Shown here in pieces: positions 34,549 through 42,963 of a stretch of DNA of 52,387 nucleotides. Within the stretch, counting starts at the first letter, position 1. Every line of letters starts with the position of its first letter. Origin of the DNA: Neobacillus mesonae (GTDB lineage Bacteria > Bacillota > Bacilli > Bacillales > Cytobacillaceae). Location of the stretch: the NCBI RefSeq assembly GCF_023715155.1, contig NZ_JAMBNQ010000038.1, positions 1-52,387 on the forward strand. The letters are read 5' to 3'. Below the pieces are notes generated by a model, which saw only the letters and a list, made by a program, of their open reading frames with translations, ran no database searches and was not told the DNA's origin. The position numbers and the translations under genes were made by a program.

Positions 34549-36444
34549 TTATTCATTGGCTATCTTAGCAATTCTGCCATGTTCCAGGTAGACAAGCAGG
34601 ATGGAAATATCGGCAGGGTTTACCCCGGAAATTCTTGATGCCTGTGCAAGTGACAGCGGCCTGATTAACTTAAGCTTTTGCTTTGCTTCAGTTGCAAGTC
34701 CTGAAATAGCATCATAATCAATATTTTCCGGAATCTTTTTATCCTCCATCTTTTTCAGGCGTTCCACCTGCTGCAGGGATTTGTCAATATAACCCTCATA
34801 CTTAATTTGAATTTCCACTTGTTCCTTTAATTCAACATCCAAAGGTGTTTCTGGGCTTGCCACCGTTTCAAGCAATTCATATGTCATCTCTGGCCGTTTT
34901 AATAAGTCAGATGCACGAATTCCATCTTTTAGCTCACTGCCGCCAATGTTTCGAATTAACTCTTGAACATTTTTATCGGATGGTTTCAGAATGGTGGACC
35001 GCAGTCTCTCCTTCTCTGCTTCAATGGCCTCCTTTTTCGCTAAAAAGGCTTGATAACGCTCTTCACCGATTAAACCAATCTTATGACCAATCTCTGTGAG
35101 ACGAAGGTCGGCATTGTCGTGTCTTAACAAGAGGCGGTATTCAGCCCTTGAAGTAAGCAGGCGGTACGGTTCATTCGTGCCTTTTGTAATAAGGTCGTCA
35201 ATCAAAACACCAATGTAAGCCTCAGAGCGGCTTAAAACCAAACTTTCCTTGCCCAGCGCGTTAAGGCCTGCGTTAATGCCAGCCATGATGCCTTGGCCGG
35301 CAGCTTCCTCATAACCGGATGTTCCATTAATTTGCCCGGCAGTATAAAGGTTCTTTACAACCTTGGTTTCTAAAGTCGGCCATAATTGTGTTGGAACAAT
35401 TGCATCATATTCAATGGCATAACCTGGTCTCATAATTTCTGCCTTCTCTAAACCAGCCACTGTTCTCACCAGATCATGCTGAACATCCTCAGGCAGGCTG
35501 GTAGAAAGTCCCTGAACATATACCTCTTTTGTATTTCTTCCTTCTGGTTCAAGGAAAATTTGATGGCGCGGCTTATCATTGAAGCGGACAACTTTATCCT
35601 CAATGGAAGGGCAATAACGCGGACCTGTTCCCTTAATCATTCCAGAATACATTGGTGAACGATGCAGGTTCTGATCAATTAAGCGGTGTGTATGTTCATT
35701 TGTATACGTAAGCCAGCAAGGCAGCTGATCCGTAATAAATTTCGTTGTTTCATATGAAAATGCCCTTGGTTCTTCATCCCCAGGCTGAATTTCAGTTTTG
35801 CTGTAATCAATCGTTTTGCCGTTAACCCTCGGAGGTGTCCCAGTTTTAAAACGGACAAGCTCAAACCCGAGCTGCTCTAAGTGTTCTGACAATTTAATTG
35901 ATGGTTGTTGATTATTTGGTCCGCTTGAATATTTCAGCTCGCCGATAATAATTTCGCCGCGCAAAAAGGTTCCAGTTGTAATAACAACTGTTTTAGAACG
36001 ATAGATTGCTCCTGTTTTAGTAATAACACCTTTACATACGCCGTCTTCAACAATCAGCTCTTCAACCATTCCCTGAATTAAGGTAAGGTTCTGTTCTTCT
36101 TCAAGCGTTCTTTTCATTTCATGCTGATATTCATTTTTATCAGCCTGAGCCCGTAACGCGCGCACTGCAGGGCCTTTCCCAGTATTCAACATCCGCATTT
36201 GAATATAGGTTTTATCAATATTTTTGGCCATTTGCCCGCCTAAAGCATCTATTTCCCGGACAACAATTCCCTTTGCTGGTCCTCCGACCGATGGGTTACA
36301 TGGCATAAATGCCACCATATCCAGGTTAATTGTTATCATTAATGTGCTGGCGCCCACTCTTGCCGAAGCCAGGCCTGCCTCACAGCCCGCATGGCCAGCC
36401 CCGATGACGATGACGTCATAATTTCCTGCTTCATATTGCTGCAT
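34549..36444 (-). CDS. mnmG: tRNA uridine-34 5-carboxymethylaminomethyl modification enzyme, FAD subunit
   Basis: MnmG (GidA) works with MnmE to modify U34 of tRNAs reading NNA/NNG codons. The FAD-binding Rossmann motif VIGAGHAGCEA (about 15-25), the GIDA signatures GPRYCPSIEDK and TSGYEEAAGQG, and the C-terminal MnmE-binding domain are intact. 631 residues. Its ribosome-binding site AAAGGAGG is preceded by a small hairpin (TTTTCCG/CGGAAAA, 36460-36480) that could modulate translation or end mnmE transcripts. Confidence 0.98.
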   Translation of the reverse strand: MQQYEAGNYDVIVIGAGHAGCEAGLASARVGASTLMITINLDMVAFMPCNPSVGGPAKGIVVREIDALGGQMAKNIDKTYIQMRMLNTGKGPAVRALRAQADKNEYQHEMKRTLEEEQNLTLIQGMVEELIVEDGVCKGVITKTGAIYRSKTVVITTGTFLRGEIIIGELKYSSGPNNQQPSIKLSEHLEQLGFELVRFKTGTPPRVNGKTIDYSKTEIQPGDEEPRAFSYETTKFITDQLPCWLTYTNEHTHRLIDQNLHRSPMYSGMIKGTGPRYCPSIEDKVVRFNDKPRHQIFLEPEGRNTKEVYVQGLSTSLPEDVQHDLVRTVAGLEKAEIMRPGYAIEYDAIVPTQLWPTLETKVVKNLYTAGQINGTSGYEEAAGQGIMAGINAGLNALGKESLVLSRSEAYIGVLIDDLITKGTNEPYRLLTSRAEYRLLLRHDNADLRLTEIGHKIGLIGEERYQAFLAKKEAIEAEKERLRSTILKPSDKNVQELIRNIGGSELKDGIRASDLLKRPEMTYELLETVASPETPLDVELKEQVEIQIKYEGYIDKSLQQVERLKKMEDKKIPENIDYDAISGLATEAKQKLKLIRPLSLAQASRISGVNPADISILLVYLEHGRIAKIANE

Positions 36445-36564
36445 AACGTTTGGTTCCTCCTTTTCCGCAAAACACGGAAAAAATGCATTACTTCTTCTTT
36501 TATCCGGCTCCGGCCATGTGCAAGATTACCTTAGCACCATCCCGCAAGCCTAGCCCAAAACACT

Positions 36565-37953
36565 CTATTTACCTAAACAGAACTGTGAGAACAGCTGATT
36601 GATTAAACTGTCCTGAACACTGTCTCCAATGATTTCACCCAGCAGTTCCCATACCCGCGTTAAATCTATTTGAACAATATCAATCGGTGTCCCCATTTCC
36701 ACACCCGAAATGGCATCCTCAATTGCCTGCAAACTTTGGTTCAATAAAGCAATATGACGGCTGTTAGAAACATAAGAAGCGTCCTTCGCCTCCACAGACC
36801 CAGTGAAAAACAAGGAGGAAATAGCCTCTTCTAATTCATTTACACCTTGGTCTTCCAGCAGCGAGGTTGTCACAATCTTGTGATCCTTCGCTAATTGCTT
36901 TACCTTCTCAAGATCAATTTGCTGTGGAAGGTCAGTTTTATTGACAATAACAATTGTATCCATTCCTTTTACTGCTTCAAACAGGTTTTCATCCTCTTTT
37001 GTCAGCTTATCCGAATAATTCAGCACCAATAAAATCAAATCGGCCTCTTTCAGCACCTGGCGTGAGCGTTCCACGCCAATCCGTTCTACTATATCCTCAG
37101 TTTCTCTGATTCCCGCTGTATCTAAAAGCCTTAACGGAACACCGCGCACATTTACATATTCTTCGATGACATCTCTTGTAGTTCCCGGAATATCAGTAAC
37201 AATTGCCTTATTTTCCTGAACAAGGCTGTTTAATAACGAGGATTTCCCTACATTCGGCCTGCCGACAATAACAGTAGAAAGCCCCTCACGTAAAATTTTC
37301 CCCTGCTGTGAAGTTTGTAAGAGTTCTTGAATTTCACTCTTTACATAATTCACCTTTGGCATGAGCAAGGTATGTGTCATTTCTTCGACATCATCATATT
37401 CCGGATAATCGATGTTTACCTCGATTTGGGCCAAGACTTCTAAAATCTCCTGCCTTAAACGGCGTATCAGCCGGGAAAGTCTCCCTTCCATTTGCCCAAG
37501 AGCAACGTTCATGGCCCGGTCGGTTTTTGCCCGAATTAAATCCATAACTGCTTCTGCTTGTGATAAGTCAATCCGTCCATTTAAAAAGGCACGTTTTGTA
37601 AACTCCCCTGGTTCAGCAAGCCGTGCCCCATTATTCAACACAAGCTGAAGGACTCGATTAACCGAAACTAATCCGCCGTGACAGTTGATTTCTACTACAT
37701 CTTCTTTTGTAAAGGTCTTTGGCCCCTTCATTACGGAGACCATCACTTCTTCAACCACCTGGCCGCTTTTTGGATCATGTAAATGTCCATAATGAATCCT
37801 ATGGCTTCCTTGTTCAGCCAATGTCTTTCCGCTGACACCCGAAAACAGTTTATCGGTTATAGGGATTGCTTCTTCTCCGCTCAGCCGAACAATAGCAATC
37901 GCTCCTTCACCCATTGGCGTTGAAATTGCCGCAATTGTATCCAATTCCAACAT
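36565..37953 (-). CDS. mnmE: tRNA modification GTPase MnmE
   Basis: The GTPase partner of MnmG. An N-terminal tetrahydrofolate-binding domain (about 1-118), helical domain, and inserted G domain (about 220-380) with GRPNVGKSS, DTAGIRETED and NKTDL; the C-terminal CLGK motif carries the catalytic Cys. ATG 37953 gives 462 residues and follows GGGG at 8 bases; an in-frame GTG three codons upstream overlaps that site. The upstream gap contains DnaA boxes. Confidence 0.97.
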   Translation of the reverse strand: MLELDTIAAISTPMGEGAIAIVRLSGEEAIPITDKLFSGVSGKTLAEQGSHRIHYGHLHDPKSGQVVEEVMVSVMKGPKTFTKEDVVEINCHGGLVSVNRVLQLVLNNGARLAEPGEFTKRAFLNGRIDLSQAEAVMDLIRAKTDRAMNVALGQMEGRLSRLIRRLRQEILEVLAQIEVNIDYPEYDDVEEMTHTLLMPKVNYVKSEIQELLQTSQQGKILREGLSTVIVGRPNVGKSSLLNSLVQENKAIVTDIPGTTRDVIEEYVNVRGVPLRLLDTAGIRETEDIVERIGVERSRQVLKEADLILLVLNYSDKLTKEDENLFEAVKGMDTIVIVNKTDLPQQIDLEKVKQLAKDHKIVTTSLLEDQGVNELEEAISSLFFTGSVEAKDASYVSNSRHIALLNQSLQAIEDAISGVEMGTPIDIVQIDLTRVWELLGEIIGDSVQDSLINQLFSQFCLGK

Positions 37954-38054
37954 CTCTTTCACCCCGCAATACTATAAAAATTTTCTATATAAAAAAATAA
38001 ATTTTTCTCCAAAAAAATAGAATACCACATAACAGCACTTTTTTTAAGTTCTGT

Positions 38055-38110
38055 TTATCCACAACTGAATAAGATTCTTGTATTATTTTAACTTATCCAC
38101 ATGTGAATAA
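38055..38110. promoter_or_regulatory. DnaA boxes upstream of mnmE
   Basis: Perfect TTATCCACA at 38055-38063 and 38093-38101, the latter abutting a reverse TGTGAATAA at 38102-38110, so the two form a palindrome. A further TTATACACA lies at 38300-38308. They are 3 kb from oriC proper. Confidence 0.75.
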
Positions 38111-38127
38111 CAATAAAGTGAAACTTC

Positions 38128-38160
38128 AATCAGCAGGGTTTTTTCATCCCTGCTGATTTT
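38128..38160 (+). terminator. Rightward hairpin with T run, no gene assigned
   Basis: AATCAGCAGGG/CCCTGCTGATT perfect 11-bp stem followed by TTTT on the plus strand. On the minus strand no T run follows. No plus-strand gene precedes it. Confidence 0.6.
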
Positions 38161-38421
38161 GTCTGGTTCTGCTAAGTCCCCGCTTACGCATTGGCAAGTT
38201 TCACTTCACTATCTCACCAATCAAGCCTTTTAGAGGCAGTTCCCTTCGTTTATACTTCACTGCTTACTGCCCCTTAATTCGGAATAAAACAACTGAAAGT
38301 TATACACAAAAACAAAAAGCGAAGGCAGCCATACTTAGCAGAGAGCCTCAGGCAAAGCAAATGTTCTTCGACTCTAAAAGTTATTTTCAGACAATCTGGA
38401 CTGAAGTTATTGGACCTCGAG

Positions 38422-38467
38422 CTGAATAAGTTAATGTTTTCGCAAGGTATCCGGAAAACTTATTCAG
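38422..38467. repeat. Large inverted repeat in the jag-mnmE gap
   Basis: CTGAATAAGTT and AACTTATTCAG, perfect 11-bp arms, flank an inner GTTTTC/GAAAAC pairing. The gap 37954-38588 (635 bases) otherwise holds DnaA boxes and a hairpin, and no coding sequence I can support. Confidence 0.6.
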
Positions 38468-38540
38468 AATGAAAACTGGCCAGGCGATGTAAATAGACCA
38501 TTTTAAAAGACAAAAGCGTAAAAAAATATAAAAGGTGCAT

Positions 38541-38571
38541 AAAAAAACACCCTCTCGAAACGAAAGGATGT
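38541..38571 (-). terminator. Terminator of spoIIIJ-jag
   Basis: Minus-strand stem ACATCCTTTCG/CGAGAGGGTGT (G-U pairs allowed) with a TTT loop and T7 tail, 17 bases after the jag stop. Confidence 0.85.
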
Positions 38572-38588
38572 CTTGTATTGATATAAAT

Positions 38589-39212
38589 TTATTTTCTAAT
38601 CGGTGAGATCACAACATACCGATGTGGTTCAGTTCCATCAGAACTGGTCTTTACCCGCTTATCATCTGCTAATGCGGTATGGATTACTTTACGTTCATAA
38701 GATGGCATTGGTTCCAATGACACATCTTTGCCCGTCTTAACCGCTTTTTGTGCGAGACGCTGGGCCAGTAAAACCAGTGTTTCATTTCTTCTGCTGCGGT
38801 AGTCTTCCGCGTCTAAAATCACATTTAGATACCCTTGCGAAAAATGGTTTATCACCAACTGGGTTAAATATTGAAGTGAATTTAGAGTTTGTCCGCGCTT
38901 TCCAATTAACAACGCAATTTTATCGCCTGACAGGGTAAAATAGACCTGTTTGGCCTCCTGCTTTACTTCAACTTCTACGGGAGAACCCATTTGTTCACTC
39001 ACTTGCATGAGAAATTTCTTTGCTTCATCGATGGGATTAATTATCACTGAAACCTTAACAACAGCCGGCCTCGATCCAAATATCCCAAAAATCCCTTTTT
39101 TACCTTCATCAATAATATCAATGCTTGTCTGATCTTTAGAGGTGTTTAATTGTGCTAAAGCTGACTCTACTGCTTCTTCGACGGTTTGTCCTGTAGCAGT
39201 TACCTGTTTCAC
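38589..39212 (-). CDS. jag: Jag (KhpB), KH/R3H RNA-binding protein
   Basis: An RNA-binding regulator linked to SpoIIIJ and, in other Firmicutes, to cell elongation. Jag-N domain (about 1-50, TATGQTVEEAVESAL), KH domain (about 75-150, LIGKRGQTLNSLQYL) and R3H domain (about 150-205, MPSYERKVIHTALA). 207 residues. Its GTG overlaps the spoIIIJ stop (GTGA), so translation is coupled. Confidence 0.96.
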   Translation of the reverse strand: MKQVTATGQTVEEAVESALAQLNTSKDQTSIDIIDEGKKGIFGIFGSRPAVVKVSVIINPIDEAKKFLMQVSEQMGSPVEVEVKQEAKQVYFTLSGDKIALLIGKRGQTLNSLQYLTQLVINHFSQGYLNVILDAEDYRSRRNETLVLLAQRLAQKAVKTGKDVSLEPMPSYERKVIHTALADDKRVKTSSDGTEPHRYVVISPIRK

Positions 39213-39985
39213 TTTTTAGTTCCTCCTGCTTTACCGGTTTCTTGCGCCTTAATATCCGGTGCTTTAATAAAATAGGTTTGCACAATCATAAAGATATTTC
39301 CGACTACCCAATACAAAGATAATGCTGATGGAAAACTGATAGCAAAAATGACAATCATAATCGGCATCATCCATACCATCATCGCCATTTGCGGATTCTG
39401 GTTTGCTGTACCGGCCATCATAATCTTTTGCTGAATAAATGTCGTAATACCTGCGACGATCGGTAAAATATAAAAAGGATCTTTTTCACCTAAGTCAAAC
39501 CACAAGAAACTTCCCTCAGCAATTTCCCTTGTTCTCATAATGGCGTGATAGAATCCAATTAAAATTGGCATCTGAATGATTAACGGGAAACATCCAGCCA
39601 TTGGATTTACGCCATGTTTTTGAAATAAAGCCATTGTTTCCTGCTGAAGCTTTTGCTGTGTTTTTTGATCTTTAGAACTGTATTTTTCGCGGAGTGCTTT
39701 CATTTCCGGCTGCAGGGCCTGCATGGCTTTTGAACTCTTCGTCTGTTTAATCATCAGAGGCAAAATCACCAGCCTGATCAAGATTGTAACAATAATAATA
39801 GAGAGTCCAAAGCTGCCCCCAAGTAAATAAGCTGCTTCCTTAATCAACCAAGATAATGGATAGACAATGTATTCATTCCAAATGCCTGTACTTTCTGATG
39901 TGATTGGCTTATTGGTTTGACTGCATCCAGCGAGTGCCAAAAAGACAGTAAGCATTCCAAATACAAGTAATATTCTTTTTCTCAA
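39209..39985 (-). CDS. spoIIIJ: SpoIIIJ, YidC/Oxa1-type membrane protein insertase
   Basis: Inserts membrane proteins alone or with SecYEG and is needed for forespore sigma-G activity. The lipoprotein signal ends in LALAGC, followed by five helices; the conserved Arg in the cavity helix (VTILIRLVILPLMIKQT) is present. Start is TTG 39985, nine bases after GAGGAGG, giving 258 residues; an in-frame TTG six codons earlier overlaps that site. Lies between rnpA and jag as in B. subtilis. Confidence 0.95.
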   Translation of the reverse strand: MRKRILLVFGMLTVFLALAGCSQTNKPITSESTGIWNEYIVYPLSWLIKEAAYLLGGSFGLSIIIVTILIRLVILPLMIKQTKSSKAMQALQPEMKALREKYSSKDQKTQQKLQQETMALFQKHGVNPMAGCFPLIIQMPILIGFYHAIMRTREIAEGSFLWFDLGEKDPFYILPIVAGITTFIQQKIMMAGTANQNPQMAMMVWMMPIMIVIFAISFPSALSLYWVVGNIFMIVQTYFIKAPDIKAQETGKAGGTKK

Positions 39986-40117
39986 CCAGCATTTCCTCCT
40001 CAAAAATAAAGTGAAAATATATTTAAAAAATTTTTATATGTAAATATTCCCTATTTATATATTCAAAGGTAATTTTACCATCTTTTTTATTAAATTGCTT
40101 TACTTGTGTTGGACAAT

Positions 40118-40474
40118 TCATTGATTTTTTGCACTTTTCTTTAAAACCTTTCCCACCTTAAGCACATGGATAATGCTGCTTTTAACCGCAAAAAAGTCCA
40201 TTTCAGCTGCTGGCTTCCTGGCAATAATCACGTAATCCATACCTGGCAGCAAACTATCTTTCAATTCTAAGATAGACTGCCTGATATACCGTTTTATTCT
40301 ATTTCTCGTAACAGCATTGCCGATCTTTTTACTTACAGACAGACCAATCCGGAAAAAACCTTGATCCTCTTTCGGCAGTGCATAAACAACAAATTGCCGA
40401 TTCGCAAATGAACGTCCCTTTTGAAAAACCACTTGAAAGTCTTTATTTTTTTTAATTCGCAATTCCTTTTTCAT
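40118..40474 (-). CDS. rnpA: Ribonuclease P protein component
   Basis: The basic subunit of RNase P that helps the RNA process tRNA 5' ends. The 118-residue product contains the RNR signature RIGLSVSKKIGNAVTRNRIKR (about 41-61). ATG with GAAGGTG upstream. In many bacteria it is co-transcribed with rpmH; here a strong hairpin and a repeat copy lie between the two genes. Confidence 0.97.
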   Translation of the reverse strand: MKKELRIKKNKDFQVVFQKGRSFANRQFVVYALPKEDQGFFRIGLSVSKKIGNAVTRNRIKRYIRQSILELKDSLLPGMDYVIIARKPAAEMDFFAVKSSIIHVLKVGKVLKKSAKNQ

Positions 40475-40514
40475 TCTGTCACCTTCAATCGGGTTGCATC
40501 TGAACTTCGATGAC

Positions 40515-40582
40515 TATCAAGCTTCAGCGTCTATTGGGACTCGTTGATATGCTGACGAGTCCCTGATAAGGCGCTTCCACAC
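40515..40582. repeat. Dispersed intergenic repeat copy (rnpA-rpmH)
   Basis: Begins TATCAAGCTTCAGCGTCTA, contains the perfect inverted repeat GGGACTCGT/ACGAGTCCC (40536-40563) and ends AAGGCGCTTCCAC. Ends resemble copies at 20231 and 20752. Confidence 0.55.
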
Positions 40583-40593
40583 ATTTAAATTAG

Positions 40594-40625
40594 AAAAAAG
40601 ACCACTGAGACGTTTCAGTGGTCTA
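40594..40625 (-). terminator. Intrinsic terminator or attenuator after rpmH
   Basis: Minus-strand AGACCACTGA/TCAGTGGTCT perfect 10-bp stem then TTTTTT. It begins inside the rpmH stop codon, so only part of rpmH transcription may reach rnpA. Confidence 0.88.
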
Positions 40626-40757
40626 AGCTGATAATACTTTTCTTCCTTTACGACGGCGACGAGCTAGAACGTTACGTCCATTGCTTGAGCTCATACGACT
40701 GCGGAAACCGTGAACTTTGCTGTGTTTACGTTTATTTGGTTGATATGTTCTTTTCAT
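40623..40757 (-). CDS. rpmH: 50S ribosomal protein L34
   Basis: A 44-residue, very basic protein read directly from the minus strand: MKRTYQPNKRKHSKVHGF ... ending RRRKGRKVLSA. L34 sits near the peptide exit tunnel base in 23S domain III. All conserved positions are present. Ribosome-binding site GGGGGTG lies upstream. It is the gene next to oriC, divergent from dnaA, with a consensus-like promoter at 40817-40846. Confidence 0.98.
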   Translation of the reverse strand: MKRTYQPNKRKHSKVHGFRSRMSSSNGRNVLARRRRKGRKVLSA

Positions 40758-40816
40758 ATATGACACCCCCCTAATAAGGAAAAGTCCTAATTCATATTCA
40801 GACGACAGTCTAATTT

Positions 40817-40846
40817 ATTATAAAGACGTCACCATTAAATTGTCAA
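40817..40846 (-). promoter_or_regulatory. rpmH promoter
   Basis: Minus strand: -35 TTGACA (40841-40846), 18-base spacer, -10 TATAAT (40817-40822), about 60 bases before rpmH. Confidence 0.88.
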
Positions 40847-40972
40847 CTGCTCACCAAACATTGTACCAAATTACCAATTTCTTTTTGCATGGAATAAAAC
40901 AAATAAGTTTATTCTACTGGCATATACCCTATTTTTTGTTAAGTGTTCTCTAAAGAACAGGATAAAAAAATT

Positions 40973-41289
40973 TGTGGATAAAAAATCGACATTTTTTTCG
41001 CCTTTTACACAAGATATTGACAGGTTTTTCACAAATTATCTATCTGTGGACAATTTCTATGCACAGAATGTTTCCGTTGTGGATAAGTTTTGAAAAAGCA
41101 TTGCATGGCTTACTTAAATTTGATATCATATCTATGTTTTCACTCTGAATAACTTCATAGAACAATTACTTTATCCACAATTTGTGGATAACATGTGGAC
41201 ATCTTATCCTTAGGTTCTGTAAAAGTTTGTCCACAGGAAGTGGATATTGTCGAAATTCTGCATTTTATCCTTATTATATGTTTTCCACA
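40973..41289. other. oriC, upstream DnaA-box region
   Basis: Perfect boxes: TGTGGATAA at 40973-40981 and 41078-41086, TTATCCACA at 41171-41179, TGTGGATAA at 41183-41191. One-mismatch boxes at 41003-41011, 41025-41033, 41045-41053, 41057-41065, 41227-41235 and 41281-41289. This matches the incA/incB part of the bipartite Bacillus origin. It also covers the dnaA promoter, allowing DnaA autorepression. The 655-base gap between rpmH and dnaA has no other gene. Confidence 0.92.
41101..41129 (+). promoter_or_regulatory. dnaA promoter
   Basis: -35 TTGCAT (41101-41106), 17-base spacer, -10 TATCAT (41124-41129), giving a 5' leader of about 280 bases. DnaA boxes flank it on both sides. Confidence 0.7.
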
Positions 41290-41413
41290 ATTCACTATTC
41301 ATATAATGATAATTTTATAGCTCTATTTAAGATGAACGTACGTTAAAATTAACAATTTCGAAATAGGAGCACGGAGAATACCAGCATTTATATAAAAAAG
41401 GGAGGGAAAATAG

Positions 41414-42760
41414 TTGGAAAATATTGCGGATCTTTGGCAGGCAGCTCTTTCTAATATTGAAAAGAAAATAAGCAAGCCAAGTTTTGAAACATGGTTTAAA
41501 TCAACGAAGGCCCATTCCCTTCAAGGTGATTTGCTCATCATACATGTTCCAAACGAGTTCGCGCGTGATTGGCTTGAGGAACGTTATTCGGCGCTGATTT
41601 CGGACATTTTATACGAAATTACCGGAGAAAAACTAGCAGCAAAGTTCATCATTCCGCAGGATCAAAAAGAAGAAGAAATAGAAATGACAGCCCCGCCAAA
41701 AAGGGGAAAAAGGGATGAAGACCAGACAGATTTTCCGACAAGCGTATTAATTCCTAAATACACTTTTGAAACTTTTGTCATTGGTTCCGGTAATCGTTTC
41801 GCTCATGCTGCTTCACTTGCTGTAGCAGAGGCACCTGCTAAGGCTTATAATCCACTTTTCATCTACGGAGGAGTTGGACTTGGAAAAACTCACTTAATGC
41901 ATGCCATTGGACATTATGTTTTAGAGCACAATCCAGCAGCCAAAGTAGTCTATTTGTCTTCTGAAAAATTTACAAATGAGTTTATCAACTCAATTAGGGA
42001 CAATCGTGCAGAAGACTTTCGTAATAAATATCGAAATGTTGATGTCCTGCTGATAGATGATATTCAATTTTTAGCTGGAAAAGAATCAACCCAGGAGGAA
42101 TTTTTCCATACCTTTAACGCCCTCCATGAAGAGAGTAAACAAATTGTTATTTCCAGCGACCGTCCTCCAAGAGAGATTCCAACATTAGAGGACCGCTTAA
42201 GATCAAGGTTTGAGTGGGGGCTTATCACCGATATTACTCCACCAGACTTGGAAACAAGAATTGCTATTCTTAGAAAAAAAGCAAAAGCAGATGGACTGGA
42301 TATTCCAAATGAAGTCATGCTTTATATTGCGAACCAAATTGATTCCAATATTCGTGAACTTGAAGGGGCATTAATCCGTGTTGTTGCCTATTCATCGCTG
42401 ATAAATAAAGACATTAATGCAGATTTAGCTGCTGAAGCTTTAAAAGATATTATTCCAAGTTCTAAGCCTAAGGTCATTACCATTCTTGAAATTCAAAAGA
42501 TAGTTGGAGAGCAATATAACGTCAAGCTTGAGGACTTTAAGGCAAAAAAACGGACAAAGTCTGTTGCCTTCCCAAGACAAATCGCGATGTACTTATCTCG
42601 TGAATTAACCGACCATTCATTGCCCAAAATAGGAGAAGAGTTTGGCGGCCGTGACCATACGACGGTCATACATGCTCATGAAAAGATTTCAAAGCTTCTT
42701 CAAACAGATTCACAGCTGCAAAAGCAAATAAAAGAATTAAATGAAATGTTGAAGGTTTAA
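41414..42760 (+). CDS. dnaA: Chromosomal replication initiator DnaA
   Basis: DnaA binds the boxes at oriC, oligomerises with ATP and opens the duplex. Domain I (about 1-85) binds SirA/DnaD-type partners; a short linker (domain II) follows; the AAA+ domain has Walker A GGVGLGKTH (about 155-163) and Walker B LLIDDIQFL; domain IV has GGRDHTTVIHAHEKI, which reads the DnaA box. 448 residues. TTG start 41414 with GGGAGG eight bases upstream. Confidence 0.99.
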   Translation: MENIADLWQAALSNIEKKISKPSFETWFKSTKAHSLQGDLLIIHVPNEFARDWLEERYSALISDILYEITGEKLAAKFIIPQDQKEEEIEMTAPPKRGKRDEDQTDFPTSVLIPKYTFETFVIGSGNRFAHAASLAVAEAPAKAYNPLFIYGGVGLGKTHLMHAIGHYVLEHNPAAKVVYLSSEKFTNEFINSIRDNRAEDFRNKYRNVDVLLIDDIQFLAGKESTQEEFFHTFNALHEESKQIVISSDRPPREIPTLEDRLRSRFEWGLITDITPPDLETRIAILRKKAKADGLDIPNEVMLYIANQIDSNIRELEGALIRVVAYSSLINKDINADLAAEALKDIIPSSKPKVITILEIQKIVGEQYNVKLEDFKAKKRTKSVAFPRQIAMYLSRELTDHSLPKIGEEFGGRDHTTVIHAHEKISKLLQTDSQLQKQIKELNEMLKV

Positions 42761-42786
42761 TTAGAAAAGCACATGTCTGTTAACAG

Positions 42787-42945
42787 TGTGAATAACCTTC
42801 TGTAACATATGCACAGTCTGTCCACATGTGGATAGGCTGTGTTTCCGTTATTATCTTGAGTTATCCACATGTTAACAAGCCCTACTAGTACTTCTTCTAT
42901 TTTTTTAAAAAAATATTATTATATATTGCTGTAAAAAATTTATGC
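42787..42945 (+). other. oriC unwinding region between dnaA and dnaN
   Basis: DnaA boxes TGTGAATAA (42787-42795), ATATGCACA (42807-42815), TGTGGATAG (42827-42835) and perfect TTATCCACA (42861-42869) precede a run of triplets CTA-CTA-GTA-CTT-CTT-CTA (42882-42899). Their complement reads 3'-GAT-GAT-CAT-GAA-GAA-GAT, the DnaA-trio that guides DnaA onto single strands. A near-pure AT stretch (42900-42945) follows as the unwinding element. Confidence 0.9.
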
Positions 42946-42963
42946 TAAAACGGAGGATTAAAA

